A DNA stretch of 64,000 nucleotides from Maricaulis sp036231565. GTDB taxonomy: Bacteria; Pseudomonadota; Alphaproteobacteria; Caulobacterales; Maricaulaceae. The stretch spans positions 62,001 to 126,000 of the forward strand of contig JAZAHA010000019.1 in NCBI GenBank assembly GCA_036231565.1, written 5' to 3'. Positions 26,190 through 35,421 of this stretch are shown piece after piece (position 1 is the stretch's first letter; each line of letters starts with the position of its first letter). The position numbers were made by a program, and so were the translations under genes. The notes below the pieces were generated by a model, which was not told where the DNA came from, ran no database searches, and worked only from the letters and a program-made list of their open reading frames with translations.

Positions 26190-27094
26190 TGACGTTGCTG
26201 TCGACGCCCGGGGAAAAGGCGGAAATCCTCGAAGCCGCCTCCGTGAAGGGCCGTTCCCTCTGGGACGATGCCCTGGCACGCCTCATGCGCAACCGTGCCG
26301 CCGTCACCTCCATGGTGATCCTCGGCATCCTGATCCTGCTGGCTACGGTCGGACAGGCACTGTGGGTGCACGACTACGACACCATCTATCGCGACAAGGT
26401 CTGGATCGCTCCGACCTGGGAAGACTGGCATATCCTGGGCACCGATGCACAGGGCCGCGACATGGTCGCGCGTATCCTGGTCGGCCTTGGCGTGTCGCTC
26501 ATGGTGGGCGTGGTGGCGACGATCGTGTCGCTGCTGATCGGCGTCACCTGGGGCGCAACGGCCGGCTTTATCGGCGGCCGGGTGGATCAGGCGATGATGC
26601 GCTTCGTCGATATCCTCTACTCGCTGCCCTTCATCTTCTTCGTGATCATGCTGATGGTGGTGTTCGGGCGGAACATCATCCTGATCTTCGTCGCCATCGG
26701 CGCCGTTGAGTGGCTGACCATGGCCCGGATCGTGCGCGGCCAGACGCTGGCGCTGAAGAATATGGAATTCGTCGAGGCGGCCGAGGCCGCCGGCGTATCC
26801 CGCTTCAAGATCATCCAGCGTCATATCATTCCCAACGTGCTCGGACCGGTCGTGGTCTATGTCACGCTGATGATCCCGGTCGTGATCCTGGCCGAAAGCT
26901 TCCTGTCTTTCCTCGGTCTGGGTGTGCAGGAACCGCTGACCTCCCTGGGTCGCCTGATTTCGGCCGGTGCACAGGACATGGAGCCAGCCCCCTGGACGCT
27001 GATCGGCCCCGCCGTCACGATGATGGTCACGCTGTTCTGCCTGAATTTTATCGGCGACGGCCTGCGCGACGCGATCGACCCGAAGGATCGCTGA
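26189..27094 (+). CDS. oppC: Peptide ABC transporter permease, OppC type
   Basis: 301-residue permease with an N-terminal cytoplasmic tail and six helices. GTDAQGRDMVARILVG (about 88-103) and EAA loop FVEAAEAAGVSRFKIIQRHI match OppC/DppC. Overlaps oppB by 1 bp and ends at a strong bidirectional terminator. Would pair with OppB and the OppA lipoprotein encoded 1.5 kb downstream; the two ATPases must be elsewhere. Confidence 0.92.
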   Translation: MTLLSTPGEKAEILEAASVKGRSLWDDALARLMRNRAAVTSMVILGILILLATVGQALWVHDYDTIYRDKVWIAPTWEDWHILGTDAQGRDMVARILVGLGVSLMVGVVATIVSLLIGVTWGATAGFIGGRVDQAMMRFVDILYSLPFIFFVIMLMVVFGRNIILIFVAIGAVEWLTMARIVRGQTLALKNMEFVEAAEAAGVSRFKIIQRHIIPNVLGPVVVYVTLMIPVVILAESFLSFLGLGVQEPLTSLGRLISAGAQDMEPAPWTLIGPAVTMMVTLFCLNFIGDGLRDAIDPKDR

Positions 27095-27131
27095 CGGCGA
27101 AATTTCGCCGGCAGACAGCACCCGGTACAAA

Positions 27132-27162
27132 AAAGCCGCTCCGGAATTTCCGGGGCGGCTTT
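27132..27162. terminator. Bidirectional intrinsic terminator
   Basis: 13-bp stem (left arm AAAGCCGCTCCGG, one G-T wobble) with loop AATTT and T/A tracts on both sides. It separates oppC from the leftward secreted-protein gene and can serve both. Confidence 0.85.
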
Positions 27163-27187
27163 CTTGTCGGCGTGTCGGATCTGCGGA

Positions 27188-27892
27188 CTAGCGTTCGCGG
27201 CGGACCCGGATTGCACGACCTTCGCCGTCGATCCGCAGAAGATAGCTGCCCATCGCTGCGCGCCGGATTTCGGCATAGAAGGGACCGTCGCCCCACATGC
27301 GCACATCGCCGTCATCGGTCTGGCGCCAGACCTGACCGTTCGACATGTAGAACAGCGTGGTGTCATAGCCGACCACGCGCGTGCGTTCGATCCGCATCGT
27401 GACGACATCGACATTGCCCTCATTGTCGCGGGCCACGATTCGCACTTCTTCTTCAGCCAGCTCGGTTGCGCTCTCCGGCTCCGGGGCTGTCTCGGCGGCC
27501 CGAGGTGTTTCCGGCGCGGCGGCTTCGGCGACCCGGACAGCAGCGTCGCCGGTTGCGGCGTTCTGCCCGGCAATCGCCTGGTGCTGTGATCCGGATCCCG
27601 ACAGATTGGGCAGGCTCAGGCTGAAACGGGGCAGGCTGGGCAGGTTGAAGCCGAAGCTGTCGCGCTCGACGGCTTCGACATCTTCCCGCTCGACGATGAC
27701 GATATCGCCCGACTGGCGAGCGGTGGCGAGGCGCTCTGCGCTGGCGTCGAAGCAGGCCAGACGGGCCTCGATGTCGCCGATTGCCCGGCAGGCGAGGACG
27801 TCGTCGACAGGGTCGGCCTGGAGAGCCAGGGCGCCGGGTGCGAAGAGAGCAAGGGCTGCGACGGACATGCCGAGGCGGGAAAGAACGGGCAT
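27188..27892 (-). CDS. Secreted protein with RLACFD motif (paralogue B)
   Basis: 234-residue exported protein. Signal peptide ends near GALALQ; the mature N-terminus has CRAIGDIEARLACFDASAER, a two-cysteine helical motif common in proteobacterial secreted proteins, then LPSLPRFSLSLPNLSGSG, an acidic Ala/Glu/Pro linker, and a C-terminal beta region with VWRQTDDGDVRMWGDG. ATG at 27892 has AGGA 8 nt upstream; one at 27910 is possible. It is a paralogue of the gene immediately upstream. Function unknown. Confidence 0.72.
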   Translation of the reverse strand: MPVLSRLGMSVAALALFAPGALALQADPVDDVLACRAIGDIEARLACFDASAERLATARQSGDIVIVEREDVEAVERDSFGFNLPSLPRFSLSLPNLSGSGSQHQAIAGQNAATGDAAVRVAEAAAPETPRAAETAPEPESATELAEEEVRIVARDNEGNVDVVTMRIERTRVVGYDTTLFYMSNGQVWRQTDDGDVRMWGDGPFYAEIRRAAMGSYLLRIDGEGRAIRVRRER

Positions 27893-27914
27893 GGCTGATT
27901 TCCTGTTCATGAGA

Positions 27915-28517
27915 TTACTGGACACGTTCGGCCCGGAACCAGCGCCCGCCATTATTCAGGCGCATGAAGTAGGAGCCGAGGGCGCCGCTGCGGATGTTCG
28001 CCGTCAGACCGGGACGAACGCCGCTGCGGATGCCCTGGATGCGCGTGCTGTCCGTCTGTCGCCACACCTGGCCATTGGCAAGGGTAACCACGACATCGCC
28101 GGCGCGATTGATCTCAATATCGGTGACCGACAGGTTCTCGATCCGCTCGATATCGCCGTCTTCGGTGCGGTGAACGATCCGGTCCGGCGAATGCGCCGTG
28201 GCATCGGCTTCGACCAGGTCGTCGCTGCTGCCGCCACTGCGTCGGCCGAGGCCCGGAATGGAGAAATTGGGCAGGCTCAGGCCGAAGACTGATTCTTCTG
28301 CGGCTTCGATCTGGCCACGATCGACTGCGACGACTTCTCCGGACTCGGCGTTTCCGTAAAGGGTTTCCACTGCCGCATCGAGACACGCCAGGCGCGCCGC
28401 ATCGTCCGCAATACCGCGGCACTCGAACAGCGGTTGCAGGGGCGAGTCACCGGTTTGCGCATGGGCGACGGGTGTCAGGACAAGTGGCGATATCACAAGG
28501 AGTAATCGGGCGTTCAT
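27915..28517 (-). CDS. Secreted protein with RLACLD motif (paralogue A)
   Basis: 200-residue exported protein. Signal peptide ends near PVAHAQ; CRGIADDAARLACLDAAVE gives the same two-cysteine motif as its neighbour, then the SLPNFSIPGLGRRSG segment, and a C-terminal domain with DVVVTLANGQVWRQTDSTRI and SYFMRLNNGGRWFRA. GGAAAG is 6 nt before the ATG. With the next gene it forms a leftward pair lying inside the rightward opp cluster, divergent from oppA. Confidence 0.75.
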   Translation of the reverse strand: MNARLLLVISPLVLTPVAHAQTGDSPLQPLFECRGIADDAARLACLDAAVETLYGNAESGEVVAVDRGQIEAAEESVFGLSLPNFSIPGLGRRSGGSSDDLVEADATAHSPDRIVHRTEDGDIERIENLSVTDIEINRAGDVVVTLANGQVWRQTDSTRIQGIRSGVRPGLTANIRSGALGSYFMRLNNGGRWFRAERVQ

Positions 28518-28645
28518 CTTCTTTCCGTCAAGTTGCGCACGCTTCGAACTATGCGCGACCGGCAGGCGGCTGTCGACCGGCCCGTCATGTTCGGCTAGAA
28601 CGAGAGTCACATCTTCCAGTGACGCGTCGGAGGGGAGACCGAACC

Positions 28646-30286
28646 GTGATCCGCAAAGCCATTATCAGCACCCTTTTCTTGTCCGCTTCCGCCCTTGTGC
28701 TGGCGAGCTGCGGCGGCGGCGAGCCGACCGATAGCGATGCGGTTGTCCTGCACCGCGGCAATTCCTCCGAGCCGCTGTCGCTGGACCCGCACAAGGCCTC
28801 GGGTACGTGGGAAAACAACATTATCGGTGACATGTTCATCGGTTTGTTCACCGAGGATGTGTCGGGCACGCCGGTACCGGGCATGGCCGAGAGCTGGGAT
28901 GTCTCTGAAGACGGTCTGACCTGGACCTTCACGCTGCGTGAAGCAGTCTGGTCGGATGGCGAACCGGTGACGGCTGGTGACTTCGTCTATGCCTGGCGCC
29001 GTATCGCGTCGCCGGCGACGGGCGCGCAGTATGTCTCTCTCCTGTACCCGATCGCCGGAATGGAAGCGGCGACCCGTGGCGAGCTTGATCCCCAGGACAT
29101 CGGCGTGCGCGCGATCGACGACCGCACGCTGGAGATCAATCTGGTCAATCCGGCCCCCTATCTTCCCGGTCTTCTGACCCATTACACCACCTTCCCGCTG
29201 CCCCGGCACGTGGTCGAGCAGTACGGCGACGAGTGGGTCCGGCCGGCGAATATCCAGGTCAACGGCGCTTACCGCCTTGAGGACTGGCGCACGAACAACT
29301 TCGTACATCTGCAGCGCAACGAGATGTTCTTCGACAACGAAAATGTCTGCATCGACGACGTGTACTATTACCCGACCGTCGACAATTCGGCGGCCGGCCG
29401 CCGGGTGCGCAACGGCGAGCTGCACATCAACAATGATTTCCCGGGCCAGCAGCTGGACTTCCTGCGCCGTGAGATCCCGGACTATGTGCGGATCGCGCCG
29501 TACATGGGCACGATCTATTTCTCCATCAACACCGATCTGGAGGGCTTCTCGAATCCCGATGTCCGCAATGCGCTGGGCATGGCGATCGACCGCCACTTCA
29601 TTGCCGACGAGATCCTGCGTGCCGGATACGAGCCGGCGTATTCACTGGTTCCGCCGGGTGTCGCCAACTATCCGGGGGGGGTGCGCGCCCAGTGGGCCGA
29701 CATGCCGATCGAGGCACGCCGCGAGCGGGCCCGTGAACTGCTTGAGGCCGCCGGTTACGGTCCGGACAACCCGCTTCGCTTCGAGTACACCTATCGCGCA
29801 ACCCGCGACAATCCGCGTGTCGCGCCGGTCGTCCAGAATGACTGGTCGGCGATCGCCGAATGGGTCGAACCCGAGCTCATCGTCAACGACACGCAGATCC
29901 ATTACGACAATCTGCGCGCCCAGGACTTCCAGATCGCCGACGGCGGCTGGATCGCGGATTACAACGATCCCTACAACTTCCTCTTCCTGGGTGAATACAG
30001 CTCGGTGCCGATGAACTACTCCCGCTACAACAATCCGGAGTATGATGCGCTGGTCACCGAAGCGAACCGCGAGCTTGATCTCGAGCGGCGCGGGGAGATG
30101 CTGGCCCGGGCCGAGCAGATGTATGTCGACGACATGCCGATCATCCCGATCGTCTATTACGTCTCGAAGAATCTGGTGAACCCCGACGTGACGGGCTGGG
30201 AAGACAATATCGTCGACCTTCACCGCACGCGTTATCTCTGCCTGGCCAGTGCAAGCGAGGCCGGCGGCGAGGGTGAGGACGGCTAG
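28646..30286 (+). CDS. oppA: Peptide ABC transporter substrate-binding lipoprotein
   Basis: 546-residue SBP_bac_5 family protein anchored by a lipobox: LVLASC about residue 20. The ligand-binding domain shows SLDPHKASGTWENNI, GMAESWDVSEDGLTWTFTLR and TADFVYAWRR-like GDFVYAWRRIASP, typical of OppA. GTG start supported by GGGGAG 8 nt upstream. Delivers oligopeptides to OppBC. Its separation from oppBC by two opposite-strand genes is unusual. Confidence 0.9.
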   Translation: MIRKAIISTLFLSASALVLASCGGGEPTDSDAVVLHRGNSSEPLSLDPHKASGTWENNIIGDMFIGLFTEDVSGTPVPGMAESWDVSEDGLTWTFTLREAVWSDGEPVTAGDFVYAWRRIASPATGAQYVSLLYPIAGMEAATRGELDPQDIGVRAIDDRTLEINLVNPAPYLPGLLTHYTTFPLPRHVVEQYGDEWVRPANIQVNGAYRLEDWRTNNFVHLQRNEMFFDNENVCIDDVYYYPTVDNSAAGRRVRNGELHINNDFPGQQLDFLRREIPDYVRIAPYMGTIYFSINTDLEGFSNPDVRNALGMAIDRHFIADEILRAGYEPAYSLVPPGVANYPGGVRAQWADMPIEARRERARELLEAAGYGPDNPLRFEYTYRATRDNPRVAPVVQNDWSAIAEWVEPELIVNDTQIHYDNLRAQDFQIADGGWIADYNDPYNFLFLGEYSSVPMNYSRYNNPEYDALVTEANRELDLERRGEMLARAEQMYVDDMPIIPIVYYVSKNLVNPDVTGWEDNIVDLHRTRYLCLASASEAGGEGEDG

Positions 30287-30355
30287 GCCGGCTTGCCAGA
30301 CGACATTCCCCCGACCTAGCCTGAGACATCGGGGCCTGGGCCGGGGGGATATGTC

Positions 30356-31576
30356 ATGTCAGGAAGCGATGCTGTAACGGATGCAGTCGTCGGCGGTTCG
30401 GCCGCCGGCGAGTTGGGCGATGCGATCCAGTCATCGCGTCGCCGGAAGTCCGGCCGGTATTCGGTCTTCGCGTCTCCCACGCCTGCAGGAACCTGCTCCA
30501 ACTGCGCAACAGAGCTTTCCGGCCCGGTCTGCCATAGTTGCGGACAGGCCTCCGACACCTTCCACCGGCCGATCTGGGACCTTCTGCTCGACGTGCTGGA
30601 CGGTCTGCTGGGGCTGGAGGGACGCCTTTGGCGGACCTTGCCGCCGCTGATGTTCCAGCCGGGAAAGCTGACGACGAATTATCTGACGGGCGTGCGGGCA
30701 CGCTATGTCATGCCTTTCCGGCTCTATCTGACGGCCAGCGTCCTGTTCTTTCTTGCCTTTTTCGCGGTGAACGAGGGGCTCAATACCGGTCCGGAACCGG
30801 TTGCCGGCTCCGACATCGCCGAAGCCCGTGAAGCGCTGGAGACCGGCGATCTGGAGGCCGGGCTCGCCATGATGCCGGAGGAGGCGCGGAACGAGGTGAT
30901 GCGCCAGGTCGAGCGCGGTCTGGACGAGGCAGAGAACGCCGAAAGCGCGGAAACCCCCGAGGTCCGCGCATTGCGCGAGCGGGCCGAGCGGAACGAGTTG
31001 AAACAGCGCATCCGCTACGGGCTTCTGCCGGAATATTATCCACGCGAGGTGGCCGCACTGGACCCTGACGAGACCGTGGAAATCTCCGAGGGCATGGTGA
31101 TGAATTTCGACGGGATCGAGGAGGTGCCGCTCAGCTTCCGGCTGCGTCTGGCAGACGGGATCGATGCCGTGATCGACTCACAGGGGCAGGCGCTCTGGGT
31201 CGCGATGAAGACCTGGGCACCGCGGCTGATGTTTGCCCTGTTGCCGATCTATGCCTTGCTGCTGGCGGTCACGCATTTCTACAAGCGCGGGCTCTATTTC
31301 TACGATCACCTGGTCGTAACGCTGCATTTCCACGCCTTCCTCTTCTTCATGTTCCTGCTGGTCGGAGTGGTGAGCCTGGTCGTTGATTCCGCGCTGGCCT
31401 TTCTCGTGTTCTTCCTGTGGTCGAACTACTACCTCTACAGGCTGCACCGTACCGTCTATTCCCACGGCCGGTTTTCGTCTTTCCTACGCACCATCTTCAT
31501 GGATTTTCTCTACCTGATCATCCTGAGTATCGGTGTGATGGTACTGGTTTTTGTGGGCCTGTTCACGGCCTCCTAG
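30356..31576 (+). CDS. DUF3667 membrane protein with N-terminal zinc ribbon
   Basis: 406 residues. A four-cysteine ribbon CSNCATELSGPVCHSCGQ (about 47-64), the DUF3667 core LLDGLLGLEGRLWRTLPPL and GKLTTNYLTGVRARYVMPFR, a first membrane helix near 120-140, a long charged mid region (about 150-255), then four more hydrophobic segments. Function unknown; the ribbon suggests metal binding at the cytoplasmic face. GGGGGG precedes the ATG. Convergent with sppA across a palindromic terminator. Confidence 0.85.
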   Translation: MSGSDAVTDAVVGGSAAGELGDAIQSSRRRKSGRYSVFASPTPAGTCSNCATELSGPVCHSCGQASDTFHRPIWDLLLDVLDGLLGLEGRLWRTLPPLMFQPGKLTTNYLTGVRARYVMPFRLYLTASVLFFLAFFAVNEGLNTGPEPVAGSDIAEAREALETGDLEAGLAMMPEEARNEVMRQVERGLDEAENAESAETPEVRALRERAERNELKQRIRYGLLPEYYPREVAALDPDETVEISEGMVMNFDGIEEVPLSFRLRLADGIDAVIDSQGQALWVAMKTWAPRLMFALLPIYALLLAVTHFYKRGLYFYDHLVVTLHFHAFLFFMFLLVGVVSLVVDSALAFLVFFLWSNYYLYRLHRTVYSHGRFSSFLRTIFMDFLYLIILSIGVMVLVFVGLFTAS

Positions 31577-31614
31577 CCGGGGCGCTCCCGTCCGGCGCCT
31601 TTGGTCAGACACAA

Positions 31615-31642
31615 GAAAGGGCCCGCTCGAGCGGGCCCTTTC
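31615..31642. terminator. Perfect 28-nt palindromic terminator between convergent genes
   Basis: GAAAGGGCCCGCTC followed directly by its reverse complement. It lies 38 nt after the DUF3667 stop and 24 nt after the leftward sppA stop, with short T tracts on either side. Confidence 0.75.
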
Positions 31643-31666
31643 CTGTTTCGGGAAATGGCCGGGTTG

Positions 31667-33454
31667 CTATCGCGGCACGGCTACCCGGCTGCGCATCTGA
31701 ACGCCCGGCTGGCTGGCGTCCTGGCGGGCCTGGATCGCCGCACGTACCTCCGGCATTTCCATCAGCGCATTCAGACGGGCTGCGGTCTCGGCAGACTCGG
31801 CCGAGACGCCGAACAGCTCCTGGAAGGCCTCCAGCGGGGTGCGCTGGCGCGGGAAGCGGCGCAGGCGCACCTCGTCCTCCGGTGCCAGGCCGGCCAGCTC
31901 GCGTGCCGCGTCGACGGCATCGCGGAAACCGCCGATCTCGTCGACCAGGCCCAGGTCGAGCGCCTGGGCACCCGTCCACACCCGGCCGCGCGCAATCTCC
32001 AGAACCCGCTCCAGAGGCAGGTCGCGCCCATCGGCCACACGCTGTGTGAAGTCGTCGTAGACATTGGCCATCTGGGCGCGGAAGGCGGCGCGCTGGCTGT
32101 CTGTCCAGGCTTCCTGGCTGGACATGGCCGTCGCGTACTCGCCGCCCACCGACAGCGTCTCGACATTCAGGCCGACCATGCCGAACGTCTCGTCCAGCAC
32201 GATCTTGCCACCCAGCACACCGATCGAACCGGTCAGCGTGGTCGCGTGCGCAAGCACGTAGTCAGCCGGCGCGGCCATGTAATAACCGCCCGAAGCGGCG
32301 AGCGAGGCCATCGACACCACGACCGGCTTGCCGGCTTCGCGGGCCCGGGTGATCGCGTGCCAGATCTGGTCAGACGCAATGGCCGATCCGCCGGGCGAAT
32401 CAACCCGGATAATGATGGCGCGTACGTTCGGATCGTCCGCGGCAGCCAGGATGGCCTCGGACGTGAAGTCGCCGCCGATCATCTCGTCGCTGCCGAACGG
32501 GCTGGCATCGGCGTCGCCGGTCACGATGGCTCCCTGGCCTTCGATCAGGGCTATGACCGGCGCATTGCTCCAGGCCGGCGAGGCCTGTTCGTGGTAGACG
32601 GTGATCTCAACCACCTCGCTGCCGGCTCCTGCACGGTCGAGCGCGGCCTCGCGGGCCTCGACAACATGACCGAGACGGTCGACGAGGCCGGCATCGAGGG
32701 CCTCTTCCGCGGTATGCGGAGCGGTCTCGAACACGTTGCGGACCTCGCTGGTGGAGAAGCCGCGATCACCCGCGATCGCGGCAACGGCGGTGTCATAGAT
32801 GGAACCCAGATAGGATTCCGCCGCTTCCCGGTGGGCATCGGTGAAGCCGGTCTGGGTGTAGGTGTTTGCGGCGTTCTTGTATTCGTGGAACTGCTCGAAT
32901 TGCGGTTCGGCATTGAAGTGGTCGAACAGGCCGCCAAGGAACATCACCTCGGACGCAAGCCCGGCCGGCGTGAAGGATGCCGTGTCCTGCAGCCAGATCT
33001 CGTCGGATCCGGAGACCGCGAAATACCCGGTCACGCTTGTGCCTTCGAAACCCTGGGCGTGGGTGATCACGAACTTGCCGGCTTCGCGGAAGTCGGCGAT
33101 CGCGTTGCGCATCTCCTCGGCCATGCCCGGCGACAGGCCGAATTCATTGGCGCGGATGAAGACACCCTGGACACGGGCATCGTCTTCGGCGCGCTCCAGC
33201 GTCTGGACGATATCGACCACCGAGAGCGGTTCGGCGAAGGCGAAGGGCGAGCGCGACGGGCTGTCGAGCCGCGGCGTGCGCAGGTCCAGCTCCAGGACAA
33301 TACCGTCATGGGGAAGGGCGGTCTCGCGCTGGGCGCCCTCCATGGCGGAGTTGATCATGGCGCCGATCATGAGGAAGACGACGATGACAGTGAGGACCGA
33401 GCCGACGACGACGCCGACAATCGATCCGAAGAACGTTACCCAGAACTGTTTCAT
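31667..33454 (-). CDS. sppA: Signal peptide peptidase SppA, 67-kDa type
   Basis: 595-residue S49 protease, membrane-anchored by a helix at about 8-32. The N-terminal repeat supplies the general-base lysine (AGKFVITHAQGF, K about 127) and the C-terminal repeat the nucleophile serine (SLAASGGYYMAAP, about 389), as in the two-domain E. coli enzyme. It digests cleaved signal peptides in the membrane, functionally linked to the two LepB copies at 5.5-7.0 kb. AAAGGG 5 nt before the ATG fixes the start. Confidence 0.92.
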   Translation of the reverse strand: MKQFWVTFFGSIVGVVVGSVLTVIVVFLMIGAMINSAMEGAQRETALPHDGIVLELDLRTPRLDSPSRSPFAFAEPLSVVDIVQTLERAEDDARVQGVFIRANEFGLSPGMAEEMRNAIADFREAGKFVITHAQGFEGTSVTGYFAVSGSDEIWLQDTASFTPAGLASEVMFLGGLFDHFNAEPQFEQFHEYKNAANTYTQTGFTDAHREAAESYLGSIYDTAVAAIAGDRGFSTSEVRNVFETAPHTAEEALDAGLVDRLGHVVEAREAALDRAGAGSEVVEITVYHEQASPAWSNAPVIALIEGQGAIVTGDADASPFGSDEMIGGDFTSEAILAAADDPNVRAIIIRVDSPGGSAIASDQIWHAITRAREAGKPVVVSMASLAASGGYYMAAPADYVLAHATTLTGSIGVLGGKIVLDETFGMVGLNVETLSVGGEYATAMSSQEAWTDSQRAAFRAQMANVYDDFTQRVADGRDLPLERVLEIARGRVWTGAQALDLGLVDEIGGFRDAVDAARELAGLAPEDEVRLRRFPRQRTPLEAFQELFGVSAESAETAARLNALMEMPEVRAAIQARQDASQPGVQMRSRVAVPR

Positions 33455-33650
33455 GGAAGCCCTTTCGACCCACGCAGACACACGGAGGCTCCGCTGTGCA
33501 AGATGCGGTCCCCTTTTGCACCATAATGTAGGGCTCGCGGGGGTTTGGGTCGAGGGATCGTGTCGGGCAAAGTCCCGCCAGCGGCAGCGCGGCGCAGGGT
33601 GGCGGCCATGAGCGCTTGTTGTGCTGTGAAATCAGGGGCGGGAAAGTGAA

Positions 33651-33727
33651 TGGTCGGAGTAGCAAGATTCGAACTTGCGACCCCCGCCTCCCGAAGACGG
33701 TGCTCTACCAGGCTGAGCTATACTCCG
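33651..33727 (-). tRNA. tRNA-Pro (CGG)
   Basis: 77 nt including encoded CCA. Acceptor arms CGGAGTA / TACTCCG with discriminator A, anticodon stem CCGTC / GGCGG with loop TTCGGGA giving anticodon CGG, and T loop TTCGAATC. All four arms pair. Confidence 0.95.
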
Positions 33728-33942
33728 AACCGAGGCGCGGCTTATAGCCAACTCTTTTGTACGGCGCAACGCGCCAATGACAGGCAAGCTGCAGTCCGCT
33801 GCGAAGCGGCGCGGAAGTGATGCCGATTCACCTGTGTACACGCGTCATGTGCAGTTTGCGCTGCAGCAAACCGCATTGCCCCGTTGCATCCCCCCCGGGG
33901 GTTATGTATTTACCGCGCTCCGTCCTCGATGACGGGCCCGGT

Positions 33943-34017
33943 TGGGGCGTCGCCAAGTGGTAAGGCATCGGTTTTTGGTACCGACATTCCCAGGTTCGAA
34001 TCCTGGCGCCCCAGCCA
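33943..34017 (+). tRNA. tRNA-Gln (TTG)
   Basis: 75 nt including encoded CCA. Acceptor TGGGGCG / CGCCCCA with discriminator G, anticodon stem TCGGT / ACCGA with anticodon TTG, T arm CCAGG / CCTGG around TTCGAAT. Confidence 0.95.
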
Positions 34018-34613
34018 TTCCTTTCCAGATCATGCCGGAAAAGAACCAGCCGGACGGCCGGTCCGGCCGTGGCACTGTCGCGTGACCTGTATCGCGAGAT
34101 TGTGATGTCGTGCTCCGGCCGCGTTTCGCGGTCCGCGTGCGATGGCACGGTCCGATTTTCCGTATTCACCCGAAATTCCGGATTTTGTCGTGTTTCGCTG
34201 TGCAACCGTATCGAAATCGGAATACCATCTGTGCGCGAAAGGCAGGCGCGGGGTGGTCGCAATACGCGAATCTTGGCGATTTGAGCGCAGTTGGGGCCGC
34301 ATTCCAGCCACAAAGATGTATTGATCGTGGTGTAACGCTGGTGTTAGCGTTCATGCCAATTCGCAAGCGGCGTGCATGCGCCTATAAGTTGATGGGCCAA
34401 CCATCACGGGGTTTCGAAGGGTTGCTGGAGCGATGCCTTCGAGGACTAGAATGCATACCGCCCTGTGCGGTCGCTGTCTGCAGGCGCTCGGACCGGGCCG
34501 CTTGAGAACGAGGGTAGGGGGCCTAACCGGCAGGTATTTGCCGGTCAGCATCGAAGTTTTTTTGGGGCGGGGGACCTGCGTGGGAACCCGCATTGACCAT
34601 TGTGAGGCGAGAA
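34018..34613. other. 596-bp gene-free leader of the TonB2-type operon
   Basis: No frame here has coding character or a recognisable product. Notable elements: an inverted repeat AACGCT-GGTGTT-AGCGTT at 34334-34351, and a 7-bp hairpin ACCGGCA-GGTATT-TGCCGGT at 34526-34545 followed 11 nt later by a run of seven T. The region must contain the operon promoter; I cannot place -35/-10 boxes with confidence. Confidence 0.5.
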
Positions 34614-35396
34614 ATGGTGAACTTGAAGAATTTGGTTCGCGCGTCGCTTATGGCGACAGTTGCGGCGGGCGCCTTTGGCGGGGCCGCCGTTGCGCAGCTG
34701 GACCAAACGCTCAGTGTTGCGCGCAACAACACGCAGGAAGGCGCGCAGACTCAGCGCCGTATCGACCAGCTGGATGACCAGCGGACCGATATCGAGCTGG
34801 AATACCGCGCTCTGCTCGAGCAGATCGAATCGCAGCGTCTGTTCGTCGAGCAGCAGCAAGTCTTCATCCGCTCGCAGGAAAACGAGGTCGAATCGCTTCA
34901 GGCGCAGATCAACCGCGTCGACAGCATCGAGACCGACCTGGCACCGATGATGCGCGAGATGGTCCAGAACCTCGAACAGTTCGTGAACCTCGACCTGCCC
35001 TTCCGCCTGGAAGGCGAGAACGGCCGCCTGGCCCGTATCGAGAATCTCTACGAGCTGGTCGACGACCCGAACGTCTCGCCGGCCGAGCGCTATCGCGTCA
35101 TTCTCAACGCCTACGAGATCGAAGCCTCCTACGGCCGTTCGCTGAACGCCTATGAGGATACGGTTCTTGAAGAAGGCGTTCCGGTGAACGTCACCGTGCT
35201 GCAGATCGGCCGCGTCGCCATGATCCGTCAGTACGACGATGGTTCCATGACGATCCGTCATAACGGTTCCAGCGACTGGGAAGCCCTTCCCGGCAGCTAT
35301 GAAGCCAATGTGACCCGCGCCATCCGCATCGCCCAGGAAGTGACGACGCCGTCCGTCTTCCTGGCGCCGCTGCCTGGCCCGGCAGTTGCCCAGTAA
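34614..35396 (+). CDS. DUF3450 periplasmic coiled-coil protein of TonB2-type operon
   Basis: 260-residue exported protein. Signal peptide to about 27 (GGAAVAQ), an extended coiled coil about 35-115 rich in Gln/Glu (QRRIDQLDDQRTDIELEYRA), then a globular DUF3450 domain with LDLPFRLEGENGRLARIENL and PAERYRVILNAYEIEASYGR. In Vibrio-type TonB2 loci this protein is encoded directly before the large ExbB-like protein. ATG with GAGGCGA 5 nt upstream; an in-frame TTG 7 codons earlier is less likely. Confidence 0.88.
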   Translation: MVNLKNLVRASLMATVAAGAFGGAAVAQLDQTLSVARNNTQEGAQTQRRIDQLDDQRTDIELEYRALLEQIESQRLFVEQQQVFIRSQENEVESLQAQINRVDSIETDLAPMMREMVQNLEQFVNLDLPFRLEGENGRLARIENLYELVDDPNVSPAERYRVILNAYEIEASYGRSLNAYEDTVLEEGVPVNVTVLQIGRVAMIRQYDDGSMTIRHNGSSDWEALPGSYEANVTRAIRIAQEVTTPSVFLAPLPGPAVAQ

Positions 35397-35421
35397 CGGC
35401 TTGGAACGGAGAGTGAAAGTT

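Noticed and set aside
31601..33526. 641-codon frame opposite sppA
   Set aside because: Shadow composition and no start context; SppA catalytic residues are on the minus strand.
34321..34351. TTGATC followed by weak -10 candidates before the TonB2-type operon
   Set aside because: Spacing and the -10 sequence are poor, so I do not call a promoter.
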